Made by a program: the position numbers and the translations under genes | The notes under the pieces: generated by a model | What the model saw: only the letters and a program-made list of their open reading frames with translations | Database searches by the model: none | What the model was told of the DNA's origin: nothing | DNA from: Tissierellia bacterium | GTDB taxonomy: Bacteria; Bacillota; Clostridia; Tissierellales; Tissierellaceae | DNA: 44,562 bases | Reading direction: 5' to 3' | NCBI GenBank assembly: GCA_012735245.1 | Contig: JAAYHU010000008.1 | Span: forward strand, 1-44,562 | In this document: positions 1 to 8,397 of the stretch, piece by piece | Layout: every line of letters begins with the position of its first letter | Position numbering within the stretch: the first letter of the stretch is position 1

Positions 1-59
1 AGCAGGTCGTAACAATGATATATAGGGCAATGAAAAAATAAAAAATATCTCCCTTTTTA

Positions 60-113
60 TTGACTAAAAAAAGAACTTATCATAATATATAGATATACGG
101 GTATGGGGTATAT
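60..113 (+). promoter_or_regulatory. Probable promoter and possible operator for the CoA-disulfide reductase gene
   Basis: TTGACT at 60-65 and TAATAT at 83-88, 17 bases apart, resemble a sigma-A promoter. Just downstream, ATATAC (93-98) and GTATAT (108-113) form an inverted repeat around a G-rich centre with the near-direct repeats GGGTAT and GGGGTAT. Its position suits a repressor site. CsoR/CstR-type persulfide or copper repressors bind G/C-tract sites flanked by ATAC/GTAT and often control rhodanese-type genes, but assigning this regulator is inference. Confidence 0.4.
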
Positions 114-139
114 GTAGTATAAAAAAGGGAGGTTATATA

Positions 140-1870
140 ATGGGCAAAAAGGTAGTAATAGTAGGTGGAGTTGCTGGAGGTGCAACTGCCTTAGCAAGAC
201 TAAGAAGGCTTGATGAAGATTTGGAAATAGTACTATTTGAAAGGGGAGAATATATTTCCTTTGCCAACTGTGGCTTACCTTATTATATCGGAAATGTAAT
301 AGAAAACAGGGAGTCCTTATTAGTTCAAACTCCAGAGGGGATAATGGAGAGATTTAATGCAAGTATAAGGATTAAATCTGAAGTAATTAAAATCCTTAGG
401 GAGGAGAAAAAGGTCCTAGTCAGGGATTTAGAAACTAAGGAAGAATATGAAGAAAGCTATGATTATCTAATTCTATCTACAGGTTCTACTCCACTTAGAC
501 CGCCTATACCAGGTATTGATTCGCCCAATATTTTTAGCCTATGGAATATTCCAGATACAGATGCCATAAAATCTTTTATTGAGAAGGAAAAACCAAAATT
601 AGCAGTAGTAGTAGGGGGAGGATTTATTGGACTTGAAATGGCGGAGAACTTGTACGAACTAGGCATCAAGGTTTCCATAGTGGAAATGTTGGATCAGGTA
701 ATGGCTCCCTTAGATTATGAAATGGCCCAAATAGTCCATGAGCATTTAACAAATGTAGGAGTAGACCTTAGGCTAAAAGATGGGGTAAAGAGATTCGACT
801 ATAAAGATGGAGTTATCACTGTTACTCTACAGTCTGGAAAGACCATAGATGCAGATATGGTAATCCTGTCCATAGGTATTAGGCCAAATAGTGAGTTAGC
901 AAGGGAAGCAGGCTTGGCAGTTAATGAAAGAGGTGGAATTATTGTAGATAAATATTTAAAAACATCTGATGATTATATTTATGCCATTGGAGATGTTATA
1001 GAAGTAGAAGACTTTGTCAATAAAAATAAAACCATGGTCCCCCTAGCCGGCCCAGCTAATAAACAGGGTAGGATTGTTGCCAATAATATCTTAGGGGCCA
1101 AGGAAGAATATAGGGGAACTCAGGGAACCAGTATAGTTAAGGTCTTTGATTTGACTGTGGCCAACACAGGAACCAATGAAAAAACTTTAAATAGGCTTGG
1201 CAAAGTATATAATAAGGATTATTTTATAGCCCTGATTCATACTAATTCCAATGCAGGATATTATCCTGGGGCCTTGCCTATGACCATAAAATTAATATAT
1301 GATAAAGAAGGAAAAATCCTTGGTTCACAAATAGTAGGATATAAAGGTGTAGATAAGAGAATAGATGTTATTGCTACAGCCATAAGGTTTGGAGCTAAGG
1401 TGTCTGACTTAAAAGAATTGGAATTAGCATACGCTCCCCCATATTCCTCTGCAAAGGATCCTGTAAATATGATTGGATTTGTAGCTGAAAATCAGTTGAC
1501 AGGGAAAGTGGACATAGCTACTTGGAAGGATTTGGAGAATATAGATGAAAATACGGTTATCTTAGATGTTATGGAAGATGAAGAAAGGAAATTGGGTCAT
1601 ATTAAAAACTCCATCCATATACCCTTAGGCCAATTAAGGGCTAGTTTAGATGAACTAGATAAATCTAAGAACTATATTGTATACTGTGCTGTTGGTTTGA
1701 GAGGGTATATAGCCAGTAGAATAATGAAACAAAGAGGATTTAAGGTGAAAAACTTAGCTGGAGGATTTACAACCTATAAGACCATGTTCTGTCAAAGAGA
1801 TGAAGAAAACTGTATTGGCTTAAAGGAAGGGCCAATGATATTTAGTGACACTGGGGTACAAAGGATATAG
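140..1870 (+). CDS. CoA-disulfide reductase / persulfide reductase with C-terminal rhodanese domain
   Basis: This flavoprotein should use NAD(P)H to reduce CoA disulfide, CoA-persulfide or polysulfide, serving redox and sulfur homeostasis in the cytoplasm. The N-terminal FAD site reads VIVGGVAGGATALAR (about 7-20). The redox Cys44 lies in FANCGLPYYIG, the single-cysteine signature of CoA-disulfide reductases. A second Rossmann motif, VVVGGGFIGLEMAE, follows near 155-168, and IYAIGDVIE near 285 is the second FAD motif. A dimerisation domain follows. The last ~100 residues form a rhodanese domain with the loop CAVGLR, catalytic Cys516. At 576 residues it matches the CoADR-Rhd/Npsr fusion family. 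The ATG follows AAGGGAGG. The gene stands alone ahead of rubrerythrin, consistent with a stress-defence pair. The exact substrate (CoA disulfide, persulfide or sulfur) cannot be fixed from sequence. Confidence 0.9.
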   Translation: MGKKVVIVGGVAGGATALARLRRLDEDLEIVLFERGEYISFANCGLPYYIGNVIENRESLLVQTPEGIMERFNASIRIKSEVIKILREEKKVLVRDLETKEEYEESYDYLILSTGSTPLRPPIPGIDSPNIFSLWNIPDTDAIKSFIEKEKPKLAVVVGGGFIGLEMAENLYELGIKVSIVEMLDQVMAPLDYEMAQIVHEHLTNVGVDLRLKDGVKRFDYKDGVITVTLQSGKTIDADMVILSIGIRPNSELAREAGLAVNERGGIIVDKYLKTSDDYIYAIGDVIEVEDFVNKNKTMVPLAGPANKQGRIVANNILGAKEEYRGTQGTSIVKVFDLTVANTGTNEKTLNRLGKVYNKDYFIALIHTNSNAGYYPGALPMTIKLIYDKEGKILGSQIVGYKGVDKRIDVIATAIRFGAKVSDLKELELAYAPPYSSAKDPVNMIGFVAENQLTGKVDIATWKDLENIDENTVILDVMEDEERKLGHIKNSIHIPLGQLRASLDELDKSKNYIVYCAVGLRGYIASRIMKQRGFKVKNLAGGFTTYKTMFCQRDEENCIGLKEGPMIFSDTGVQRI

Positions 1871-1879
1871 ACTTAGGTG

Positions 1880-1909
1880 TTGACTTTTGTCCAATATAAT
1901 GGTTAAAAT
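1880..1909 (+). promoter_or_regulatory. Probable promoter of the rubrerythrin gene
   Basis: TTGACT (1880-1885) and TAAAAT (1904-1909) are 18 bases apart in the gap between the reductase and rubrerythrin genes. The match is moderate. No clear PerR box (TTATAATnATTATAA) is present. Confidence 0.4.
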
Positions 1910-1960
1910 AGTATAAAACAGTATTATAGTATCCAAATTAATAAAAAAGGGGGAATCATA

Positions 1961-2506
1961 ATGAATGCAATGACTGCTGATAATTTAAGATCTGCATTTG
2001 GTGGAGAATCTCAAGCCCATATGAGATACAGAATTTGGGCTGAAAAGGCGGAAAAAGACGGTTTTCCTACAGTAGCTAGGTTGTTTATGGCCACATCTGA
2101 TGCTGAGCAAGTACATGCTACCTTACATTTTAAAGCCTTAAAAGATGAAGTTGGTGACTTTTCAGTAACTTCAGGAGCAGGCTTTGGATATGGTACAACA
2201 TCCGACAATCTACAAGGAGCAATTAATGGAGAGTTGTTTGAAGTAAATCAAATGTATCCAGCATACATAGCAGTTGCAGAACTACAAGAAGAAAAAGAGG
2301 CATTAAAAGCTTATAGATATGCCATTGAAGCAGAAAAGGTACATGCTGAACTGTTTACCAAGGCAAAAGAAGCTGTAGATGCAGGAAAAGACTTAGAGGC
2401 AAAAGTAGTTGAACTTTGTCCAATTTGTGGATATATCACCATAACAGGCGAGGAAGAAAAATGTCCACTTTGTAATGCAAAGAAAGAAGTTTTCGTATCA
2501 TATTAA
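1961..2506 (+). CDS. rbr: Rubrerythrin
   Basis: Rubrerythrin is a cytoplasmic non-haem iron peroxidase that reduces hydrogen peroxide in anaerobes with electrons from rubredoxin or NADH-rubredoxin reductase. The N-terminal ferritin-like four-helix domain carries diiron ligands in GESQAHM (Glu16), DAEQVH (Glu49/His52) and EAEKVH (Glu125/His128). The C-terminal rubredoxin-like domain holds an FeS4 site from two CxxC pairs (Cys153/156 and Cys168/171). At 181 residues it is the normal length. The ATG follows a GGGGG-type ribosome site. A rubredoxin, its likely electron donor, is encoded at 33.3-33.46 kb. Confidence 0.95.
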   Translation: MNAMTADNLRSAFGGESQAHMRYRIWAEKAEKDGFPTVARLFMATSDAEQVHATLHFKALKDEVGDFSVTSGAGFGYGTTSDNLQGAINGELFEVNQMYPAYIAVAELQEEKEALKAYRYAIEAEKVHAELFTKAKEAVDAGKDLEAKVVELCPICGYITITGEEEKCPLCNAKKEVFVSY

Positions 2507-2513
2507 TTAGTTT

Positions 2514-2551
2514 AATGCTAGACATAGGAATATGTCTAGCATTATAATTTT
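2514..2551 (+). terminator. Hairpin terminator after rubrerythrin
   Basis: A perfect 13-bp stem (2514-2526 with 2531-2543, loop GGAA) starts seven bases after the rubrerythrin stop. The U tract is weak (ATAATTTT), so termination may be incomplete. Confidence 0.7.
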
Positions 2552-2585
2552 GCTATATAAAAATTAAAATTAATGGGGTGTTCTC

Positions 2586-3143
2586 TTGATAATAGAAACC
2601 ATTGCCCTATCCTTTATCCTAGGAAAGATAAGGGGAGGAAGTATTAGAAATATAGGAAAGTTAAATATTAATAAATGGTATATATTTGTCATATCCTTCC
2701 TTTTGGAAATCATATCCCTAATATTCATAACTAAGATTAATGTCCCTTTAAGTGGATTTTTGGAAAAAAATTTTCCTTACATACATATTTTAACTTACCT
2801 ATTGTTAATCTTGGGGCTTATTATGAATTTTCAGGAAAAGGGCCTTAAGCTAGTATTATTTGGTACTACTTTAAATTTTTTTCCAATAATCCTTAATAAT
2901 GGGAAAATGCCTGTATCTCTTAAAGCCCTTAAAATTTCAAATCTCCACACTGAATTGGCCTTATTAGAAGAAGGAAGGATATTAACCCACATCTTGGCAT
3001 GTGAATCAACAAGGCTTGCCATATTAAGCGATATAATTCCCATACCAAAGCCCTATCCCTTAGCTAAAATCATAAGTCTTGGAGATATTTTTATTGCCAT
3101 AGGTTTATTTATTCTTATTCAAACCTATATGAAAAAAGATTGA
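2586..3143 (+). CDS. DUF5317-like membrane protein of unknown function
   Basis: This 185-residue protein is very hydrophobic, with about five predicted membrane segments (roughly residues 1-12, 30-50, 63-80, 92-105 and 160-180). The N-terminal pattern, a hydrophobic stretch then KIRGGSIRNIGKLNIN, resembles the DUF5317 family found in clostridia. That assignment rests on memory of the family, not a search. The start is TTG at 2586, supported by GGGGTG seven to eight bases upstream. Hairpins on both sides suggest a monocistronic unit. No catalytic motif is visible, so no function is proposed. Confidence 0.65.
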   Translation: MIIETIALSFILGKIRGGSIRNIGKLNINKWYIFVISFLLEIISLIFITKINVPLSGFLEKNFPYIHILTYLLLILGLIMNFQEKGLKLVLFGTTLNFFPIILNNGKMPVSLKALKISNLHTELALLEEGRILTHILACESTRLAILSDIIPIPKPYPLAKIISLGDIFIAIGLFILIQTYMKKD

Positions 3144-3161
3144 AATTTAACCACATATTGG

Positions 3162-3195
3162 TAAACCCTTTAATAGAGGGTTTATTTTTTTATTT
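3162..3195 (+). terminator. Intrinsic terminator after the DUF5317-like gene
   Basis: An 8-bp stem, TAAACCCT (3162-3169) with AGGGTTTA (3177-3184), is followed by a run of mostly T. It lies 18 bases after the stop codon. Confidence 0.8.
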
Positions 3196-3236
3196 TTTGG
3201 CAAACTATTTTTAAAAGCTAAAGGGAGGTATATTAT

Positions 3237-3941
3237 TTGGAACCTAGACTAGTTATAATAGCAATAATCCCAGCTGCCATTATTATTTTTGCCATGTACC
3301 TAAGCGATAGGCATGATAGAGAGCCCTTTAAAGTATTACTTTTTACTTATATCTTAGGTGCCCTTACTGTTATTCCTTCCATTATAGTTGAAGAAATCCT
3401 TATTGCCTTTAACATATTTCCCGGAGTCTTGGGAGCCTTTTATAATGCCTTTATAGTAGCTGGCCTTACTGAAGAATATTTTAAGAGGCTTGCTGTGTTG
3501 AAATATCCATATAAGACCAAATTCTTCAATGAGAAATTAGATGGAATAGTTTATTCAGTATTCGTTACCATGGGATTTGCCACAGTGGAAAACATAATCT
3601 ATGTAGCCTTTAGATATACTAACAATCCTTTTATCGGATTATATAGGGGAATATTTTCAGTACCTGCCCATGGGGTATTCGGAATAACCATGGGATACTA
3701 TTTGTCCTTATCTAAATTCGATAACAACTTAGAGAGAAAAAGGATAAATATGAGGAAATCATTATACATGCCAGTTATCATGCATGGATTATTTGACTTT
3801 ATATTAATGGCCGATATACCACAGCTAACATTAATCTTTGTACCCTATGTAATATTCTTATGGGTTTTAAATCAAAGGAAATTGGCCAGTTTCATGTTTG
3901 ATTCAAAACATAGGGTAATAGGTCTAAAAAGGGAGAAATAA
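3237..3941 (+). CDS. prsW: PrsW-family intramembrane metalloprotease
   Basis: PrsW proteases are multi-pass membrane enzymes of the CPBP superfamily. In Bacillus, PrsW makes the site-1 cut in the anti-sigma factor RsiW. This 234-residue protein has the expected motifs within membrane helices: Glu79-Glu80 in GLTEEYFKR, Glu118-Asn119 in FATVENIIY, His145 in PAHGVFGITMG, and a final MHGLFDFI near 184. These are the likely zinc ligands and catalytic residues. The start is TTG at 3237 after AAAGGGAGG. No sigma/anti-sigma pair is adjacent, so its substrate is unknown. The next gene encodes a secreted CapA-like protein. Confidence 0.85.
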   Translation: MEPRLVIIAIIPAAIIIFAMYLSDRHDREPFKVLLFTYILGALTVIPSIIVEEILIAFNIFPGVLGAFYNAFIVAGLTEEYFKRLAVLKYPYKTKFFNEKLDGIVYSVFVTMGFATVENIIYVAFRYTNNPFIGLYRGIFSVPAHGVFGITMGYYLSLSKFDNNLERKRINMRKSLYMPVIMHGLFDFILMADIPQLTLIFVPYVIFLWVLNQRKLASFMFDSKHRVIGLKREK

Positions 3942-3973
3942 CCTACTATTGTAAAAAATAATGACAGGGTATA

Positions 3974-4010
3974 AAATAAATGGTAGATAGATTCTACCAT
4001 TTATTTTTTT
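3974..4010 (+). terminator. Strong intrinsic terminator after prsW
   Basis: A perfect 14-bp stem (3974-3987 with 3993-4006), five-base loop and T run lie just before the capA-like gene, whose GGGGG ribosome site starts at 4013. The close spacing leaves little room for a capA promoter after the terminator. Confidence 0.85.
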
Positions 4011-4023
4011 AAGGGGGAAAACC

Positions 4024-5280
4024 ATGAAGAGAAGATTTAGCATTATCTTAATCCTTGCACTAATATTTTTCCTATTAGGATTTATAAGTACTATTTTTAT
4101 TGATTTTAGGGGATATTTGGGAATTGAGAAGGAAACCTTTATTCCTGTTGATAATGAAAGCAATGAAGATATTGTCATAGACTATGAGGAAGAAAATATT
4201 GAGGAGGAGATAATTGAAGAAGCCAAAATATCTAATTTAAAAATACTTGCTGTCGGAGACATAATGTTTCATTCCCCTCAGTTAAATGCAGCCTTTAACA
4301 AGGAAACTAAGGAATATGATTTTACTCCTGTTTTTAAATATGTAAAAAAATACATAGAGCCAGCAGATATTTCCATAGGGAATTTTGAGACTGTAACTGC
4401 TGGAGAGGAAGTAGGCTATTCAGGTTATCCCAGGTTTAATACTCCAGAGGCAGCCCTCCTTGCCTTAAAGGATGCAGGTTTTGACATATTATCTACCGCC
4501 AATAATCATAGCTTAGATCATGGTAAAAAAGGCTTAATCAACACCATAGACAATATTCACAAATATGGGATAAAAAACATTGGGACATATAAAGAAGAAA
4601 ATACCATACTAGTTGAAGAGGTAAATGATATAAGAATTGGTTTCCTATCCTATACTTATGGATTAAATGGAATGGATTACACCTTAAAAGAGGAAGAATT
4701 AAATTTTATGGTAAACCTAATAGATGAAGGTAGGATTAAATCCCATATTGAGAAAGCCAAGGCTAAGGAGGTAGACCTAATCGTAGTATTTATCCATTGG
4801 GGAAATGAGTATCAGAGGGAGCCTTCCCAGTACCAAATGGAATTAGGAGAAAAGATAATAGGCTGGGGGGCTGATATAATCTTGGGAAGCCATCCCCATG
4901 TAGTCCAAAGGTCTCAAATAATTAATATGGATGGCAAGGACAAGTTCATTATCTATTCCATGGGCAATTTTCTTTCCAATCAAAGAAAAGAAACTATGGG
5001 GAATCCTTATACTGAAGATGGGGTCATGGTTCAATTGGAAATAGAAAAGGACTTGACTGAGAATATTACAATCATAAAAAATATTCATTATATCCCAACA
5101 TGGGTCCACAAGTTTAGAGACAATGGAAGACTTTTTTATGAAATCTTGCCTATAGAAGATTACCTAAGGGGAGATATTGAAATTGGAGATGAATATAGCT
5201 TAAGGGAACGGCTGGAGAAGTCTTACAATGATACTATGGAGAAGATGAGTGAAAATTCGACCATTTCAGAATTGAACTAA
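4024..5280 (+). CDS. CapA family protein (PgsA-like metallophosphatase fold)
   Basis: The family includes CapA/PgsA of poly-gamma-glutamate synthesis and many anchored extracellular proteins of unknown substrate. An N-terminal membrane anchor (about 5-28) is followed by an acidic linker rich in Glu, Asp and Ile. The catalytic-type domain follows with AVGDIMFH (near 78), GNFETV, ANNHSLDHG, IHWGNEY, GSHPHVVQ and YSMGNFLSNQ, matching the metal-binding motifs of the calcineurin-like fold. Length is 418 residues and ATG follows AAGGGGGAAA. No pgsB/pgsC genes are present, so a role in poly-gamma-glutamate synthesis is unsupported. An envelope-associated hydrolase is a safer description. Confidence 0.85.
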   Translation: MKRRFSIILILALIFFLLGFISTIFIDFRGYLGIEKETFIPVDNESNEDIVIDYEEENIEEEIIEEAKISNLKILAVGDIMFHSPQLNAAFNKETKEYDFTPVFKYVKKYIEPADISIGNFETVTAGEEVGYSGYPRFNTPEAALLALKDAGFDILSTANNHSLDHGKKGLINTIDNIHKYGIKNIGTYKEENTILVEEVNDIRIGFLSYTYGLNGMDYTLKEEELNFMVNLIDEGRIKSHIEKAKAKEVDLIVVFIHWGNEYQREPSQYQMELGEKIIGWGADIILGSHPHVVQRSQIINMDGKDKFIIYSMGNFLSNQRKETMGNPYTEDGVMVQLEIEKDLTENITIIKNIHYIPTWVHKFRDNGRLFYEILPIEDYLRGDIEIGDEYSLRERLEKSYNDTMEKMSENSTISELN

Positions 5281-5373
5281 TATTTGTATTATAAGTTTTT
5301 GGTTCAAATCAAACCCTACTTATTATATAATTGATATATAGGAAGGAAAAAAATAATAAAAGGTGTGGTTGCC

Positions 5374-6213
5374 TTGGAATTTTTTAGAGGATTGTTTTCT
5401 AATATGAGAATTAGAGATGTTATCGATATTATCATTGTCGCAGTAGTATTTTACAAGGTATTTACCTTGATTAGAGAGACCAGAGCGGAGCAATTGATTA
5501 AGGGTATATTTGCTATTTTTGTTTTTGAAAAGATCAGTGGAGAAGGATGGCTGGAGTTATATACAATTAACTGGATTTTAAAAAATACCATGACTGTTGG
5601 AGTTATTGCCATACTTATAGTATTCCAACCTGAACTACGTCGTGGCCTTGAATACATAGGTCGGTCAAGATTTTTCACCAAATCATTTCTGGAAATCAAG
5701 GGTGAAAGCCTTTCTAAGACAGTAGATGAAATTGTGGAAGCCTGTGCCTCTCTTTCTAGACAGAGGATTGGTGCCTTAATAGTATTAGAAAGGGAAACAG
5801 GTTTAAACGAGGTAGCTGAGACAGGCACCATAATCAACGGCTTAGTCTCCAGTAATCTACTTATCAATATCTTTATCCCAAATACCCCCCTGCATGATGG
5901 AGCTGTAATAATTAAAGAAGATAAGATTAAAGCAGCAGCCTGTTTTTTACCATTGACTGATAATATGAATGTCAGTAAAGAACTAGGTACTAGGCATAGG
6001 GCTGCCTTAGGCATATCAGAAAGGTCTGACAGCCTATCTATTGTTGTATCTGAAGAAACAGGCTCTATTTCCATTGCTGAAAAGGGGACCCTGGCAAGAC
6101 ACTTAGATATAAAGACTTTAAGACAGATATTGATAGATATGTATAAGCCCAAGGATTCACCTCAAACTTTTGTTGCTAGATGGAGGCGAAAAGATGAGCA
6201 AGGAGAAAAATGA
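5374..6213 (+). CDS. cdaA: Diadenylate cyclase CdaA (c-di-AMP synthase)
   Basis: CdaA joins two ATP molecules to make cyclic di-AMP at the membrane. Three N-terminal membrane helices (about 15-35, 40-55 and 72-85) precede the DAC domain. The catalytic DGA motif is at 175-177 (in TPLHDGAVII) and RHR at 207-209 (in GTRHRAALG). Length is 279 residues. I prefer TTG at 5374, because AAAGGTG at 5359-5365 is correctly spaced eight bases upstream. An in-frame GTG at 5365 would add three residues. It overlaps cdaR by about 20 bases, the usual cdaA-cdaR arrangement, but glmM does not follow. A promoter-like TTGGTT/TATTAT (5299/5321) lies upstream. Confidence 0.96.
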   Translation: MEFFRGLFSNMRIRDVIDIIIVAVVFYKVFTLIRETRAEQLIKGIFAIFVFEKISGEGWLELYTINWILKNTMTVGVIAILIVFQPELRRGLEYIGRSRFFTKSFLEIKGESLSKTVDEIVEACASLSRQRIGALIVLERETGLNEVAETGTIINGLVSSNLLINIFIPNTPLHDGAVIIKEDKIKAAACFLPLTDNMNVSKELGTRHRAALGISERSDSLSIVVSEETGSISIAEKGTLARHLDIKTLRQILIDMYKPKDSPQTFVARWRRKDEQGEK

Positions 6214-7408
6214 TTTGACTTTAAAAGTCTTTGCTCTTATTATAGCTATTGTCTTATGGAGCTATGTAATGAGTGAAGTAAATCCATATAGATCTGAAAC
6301 CATTAGAAATATTCCTGTTACCTTTAATAACCTAGAAGCCCTTGAAAGACAGGGCTTAGTGCTAATGGAGCCCAAGGAAGCCACTGTTACCGTAAGGGTA
6401 AAAGGAAGAAAATTTGATATGGCAAATTTTGATTCCAAAAAAATTAAAGCCTACGTTGATTTAAGTGGATACGGAGAAGGGCAAGTTAAAGTTCCAGTCC
6501 AGGTAGTAATAGGAGATTTTAGCAATATTAACATAGAAAGAATTGAACCATCGGAGATACTATTTAGATTCGATAAATTAATTAGCAGGCAAAAACCCGT
6601 TACCATTAGGACTACTGGTAACCTAGATTCAAATTATGTATTAGGAGATATTACAACGAAATCTGCCAGCGTCTTAATTACAGGACCAAGGTCTTGGGTA
6701 AATGAAGTGGCTGAGGTAATAGCAGAAGTAAAAATAGATGGAAGAAAGGAAAGTGCTAGCCTTACAGTACCAGTAAAACTAGTAGATGATGAAGGCAAGG
6801 AAGTAAGGGGAGTTAGGTATGAGCCAACAGTAATAGATGTGGATATTCCAATATATAGAAAGGTCACTGTACCTATTGAATTGCAAACGGAAAACCAATT
6901 GCCAGAGAATTATGAGATTACAAATATAAGTATAAATCCAAGCAGAATTGCCTTAAAGGGTGATAATAACATAGTATATTTAGCTTCAGTCCAAACAAAA
7001 CCAATAGATATAAATGAATTAATAGAAAATCCAACTATGGAAGTAGAATTAGATTTACCACCTAATATATCCCTAGTGAATCCAAATGAAAAGGTAACTG
7101 TTTCAGTTGTTATCGAGGAGACTTTAAGGAAGTCCTTTGAACTAAGTCTAAGGGATATAAGTATTAGAAATTTAGGAGAAGGGCTTAAGATTGCTGATGA
7201 TGATTTATCTAAGACCATTGCTATTACATTAAAGGGTAGTAAGGACCTAATGGAAAACTTTACGGAGGAAGATTTAGGCATATTTATCGACTTAAATTCC
7301 TTTAAGGCAGGAGAACATAAAGTGTACTTTGGATTTAATCTACCAACAGGCATTATCATAGAAGAGATTAATCCCCAGCCTATTGACATAAGGTTGATTA
7401 ACGATTAA
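6194..7408 (+). CDS. cdaR: CdaR, YbbR-domain regulator of CdaA
   Basis: CdaR is anchored in the membrane with its YbbR domains outside and modulates CdaA. One N-terminal membrane helix (about residues 10-26) precedes four weakly similar YbbR repeats of about 80-90 residues each. Typical landmarks are VTVRVKGR, VLITGPRSWV and IALKGDNN. Length is 404 residues from ATG at 6194, chosen because GGAGG at 6182-6186 is seven bases upstream. An upstream in-frame TTG at 6170 has no ribosome site. It is translationally coupled to cdaA. Confidence 0.92.
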   Translation: MSKEKNDLTLKVFALIIAIVLWSYVMSEVNPYRSETIRNIPVTFNNLEALERQGLVLMEPKEATVTVRVKGRKFDMANFDSKKIKAYVDLSGYGEGQVKVPVQVVIGDFSNINIERIEPSEILFRFDKLISRQKPVTIRTTGNLDSNYVLGDITTKSASVLITGPRSWVNEVAEVIAEVKIDGRKESASLTVPVKLVDDEGKEVRGVRYEPTVIDVDIPIYRKVTVPIELQTENQLPENYEITNISINPSRIALKGDNNIVYLASVQTKPIDINELIENPTMEVELDLPPNISLVNPNEKVTVSVVIEETLRKSFELSLRDISIRNLGEGLKIADDDLSKTIAITLKGSKDLMENFTEEDLGIFIDLNSFKAGEHKVYFGFNLPTGIIIEEINPQPIDIRLIND

Positions 7409-7485
7409 CTTAATTAAAGCGAGCTGACATCCTAGTATTTCTAGAAGTATATAGATAAAAAAATATAAAAGAGAGGTGAATATAA

Positions 7486-8388
7486 ATGAGCAAATCCTTT
7501 CATGAATTACTGGAATTGGCAAAATCTAAAGGTCCCAAAATAATAGCTGTAGCATGTGCTGAGGACAGGGATGTACTATCTGCAGTAAAAAATGCAGTAG
7601 AGCAGAAAATAGTAGAACCAATTTTAGTAGGAGATGAGGAGAAGATTATAAAAATAGCCGAGGAAATTGGTTTTAACCTAAGAGACTTTGAAGTATTACA
7701 TGAAGCAGACAAGGTACAAGCATCCAGGATTGCTACCAGCTTAGTAAGCAGCGGCAAAGCTCATGTACTAATGAAGGGCCTAGTAGATACTTCCATAATC
7801 ATGAAACAGGTTTTAGACAAGGAAATAGGCCTAAGAACTGGCAAGGTAATTTCCCACGTGGCGGTATTTAGCATGGATACTTATCATAAGGTATTCATGG
7901 TAACTGATGCAGCAATGAATATATCGCCAGACCTTAACCAAAAAAAGGAAATCATTGAAAATGCAGTAGTCCTTGCAAAGGCATTGGAAATAGAAAGGCC
8001 TAAGGTGGCAGTCTTAGCTGCAAAGGAAAAGGTGTCTCCGAAGATGGAAGCTACAATCCATGCTAAGGAGCTAGCAGAAATGAATAGGAGAGGGGAAATA
8101 ACAGATTGCATAGTAGATGGCCCCCTTGCCTTAGATAATGCTGTTTCTAAGGAATCAGCCAGGATTAAGGGCATAGACAGTGAAGTTGCAGGAGACGCTG
8201 ATATATTACTAGTACCAGATATTGATGCTGGCAATGTATTATATAAGTCTTTGACCTTCTTAGGCAATGCAAAATCTGCAGGCCTCATAATAGGCACAAA
8301 ATCACCTATAGTCTTAACTTCTAGAGCTGATAATGATGAAGCTAAATTAAATTCTATTGCCTTAGCAGTGCTTATGGCAGCAAAATAG
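7486..8388 (+). CDS. ptb: Phosphate butyryltransferase (phosphotransacylase)
   Basis: Ptb converts butyryl-CoA (or branched acyl-CoA) and phosphate to acyl phosphate and CoA. The 300-residue protein aligns by eye with the phosphotransacylase/Ptb family over its whole length. Landmarks are VLMKGLVDTS (about 98-107), SHVAVFSMDTYHK, VTDAAMNISPDL near 140-151 and DGPLALDNAVS. The ATG follows GAGAGGTG. It is nine bases ahead of buk, so the pair should act together to produce ATP by substrate-level phosphorylation. Because a 2-oxoacid oxidoreductase lies downstream, branched-chain acyl-CoAs are as likely as butyryl-CoA. Confidence 0.92.
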   Translation: MSKSFHELLELAKSKGPKIIAVACAEDRDVLSAVKNAVEQKIVEPILVGDEEKIIKIAEEIGFNLRDFEVLHEADKVQASRIATSLVSSGKAHVLMKGLVDTSIIMKQVLDKEIGLRTGKVISHVAVFSMDTYHKVFMVTDAAMNISPDLNQKKEIIENAVVLAKALEIERPKVAVLAAKEKVSPKMEATIHAKELAEMNRRGEITDCIVDGPLALDNAVSKESARIKGIDSEVAGDADILLVPDIDAGNVLYKSLTFLGNAKSAGLIIGTKSPIVLTSRADNDEAKLNSIALAVLMAAK

Positions 8389-8397
8389 GAGGGGAAT

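Noticed and set aside
4024-5280. Poly-gamma-glutamate capsule locus
   Set aside because: Only the CapA-type gene is present; pgsB and pgsC homologues are absent from the window.
5451-6152. Long antisense open frame (about 230 codons) opposite cdaA
   Set aside because: It lies entirely opposite a clear, conserved diadenylate cyclase gene, has no good ribosome site and shows no recognisable protein features.
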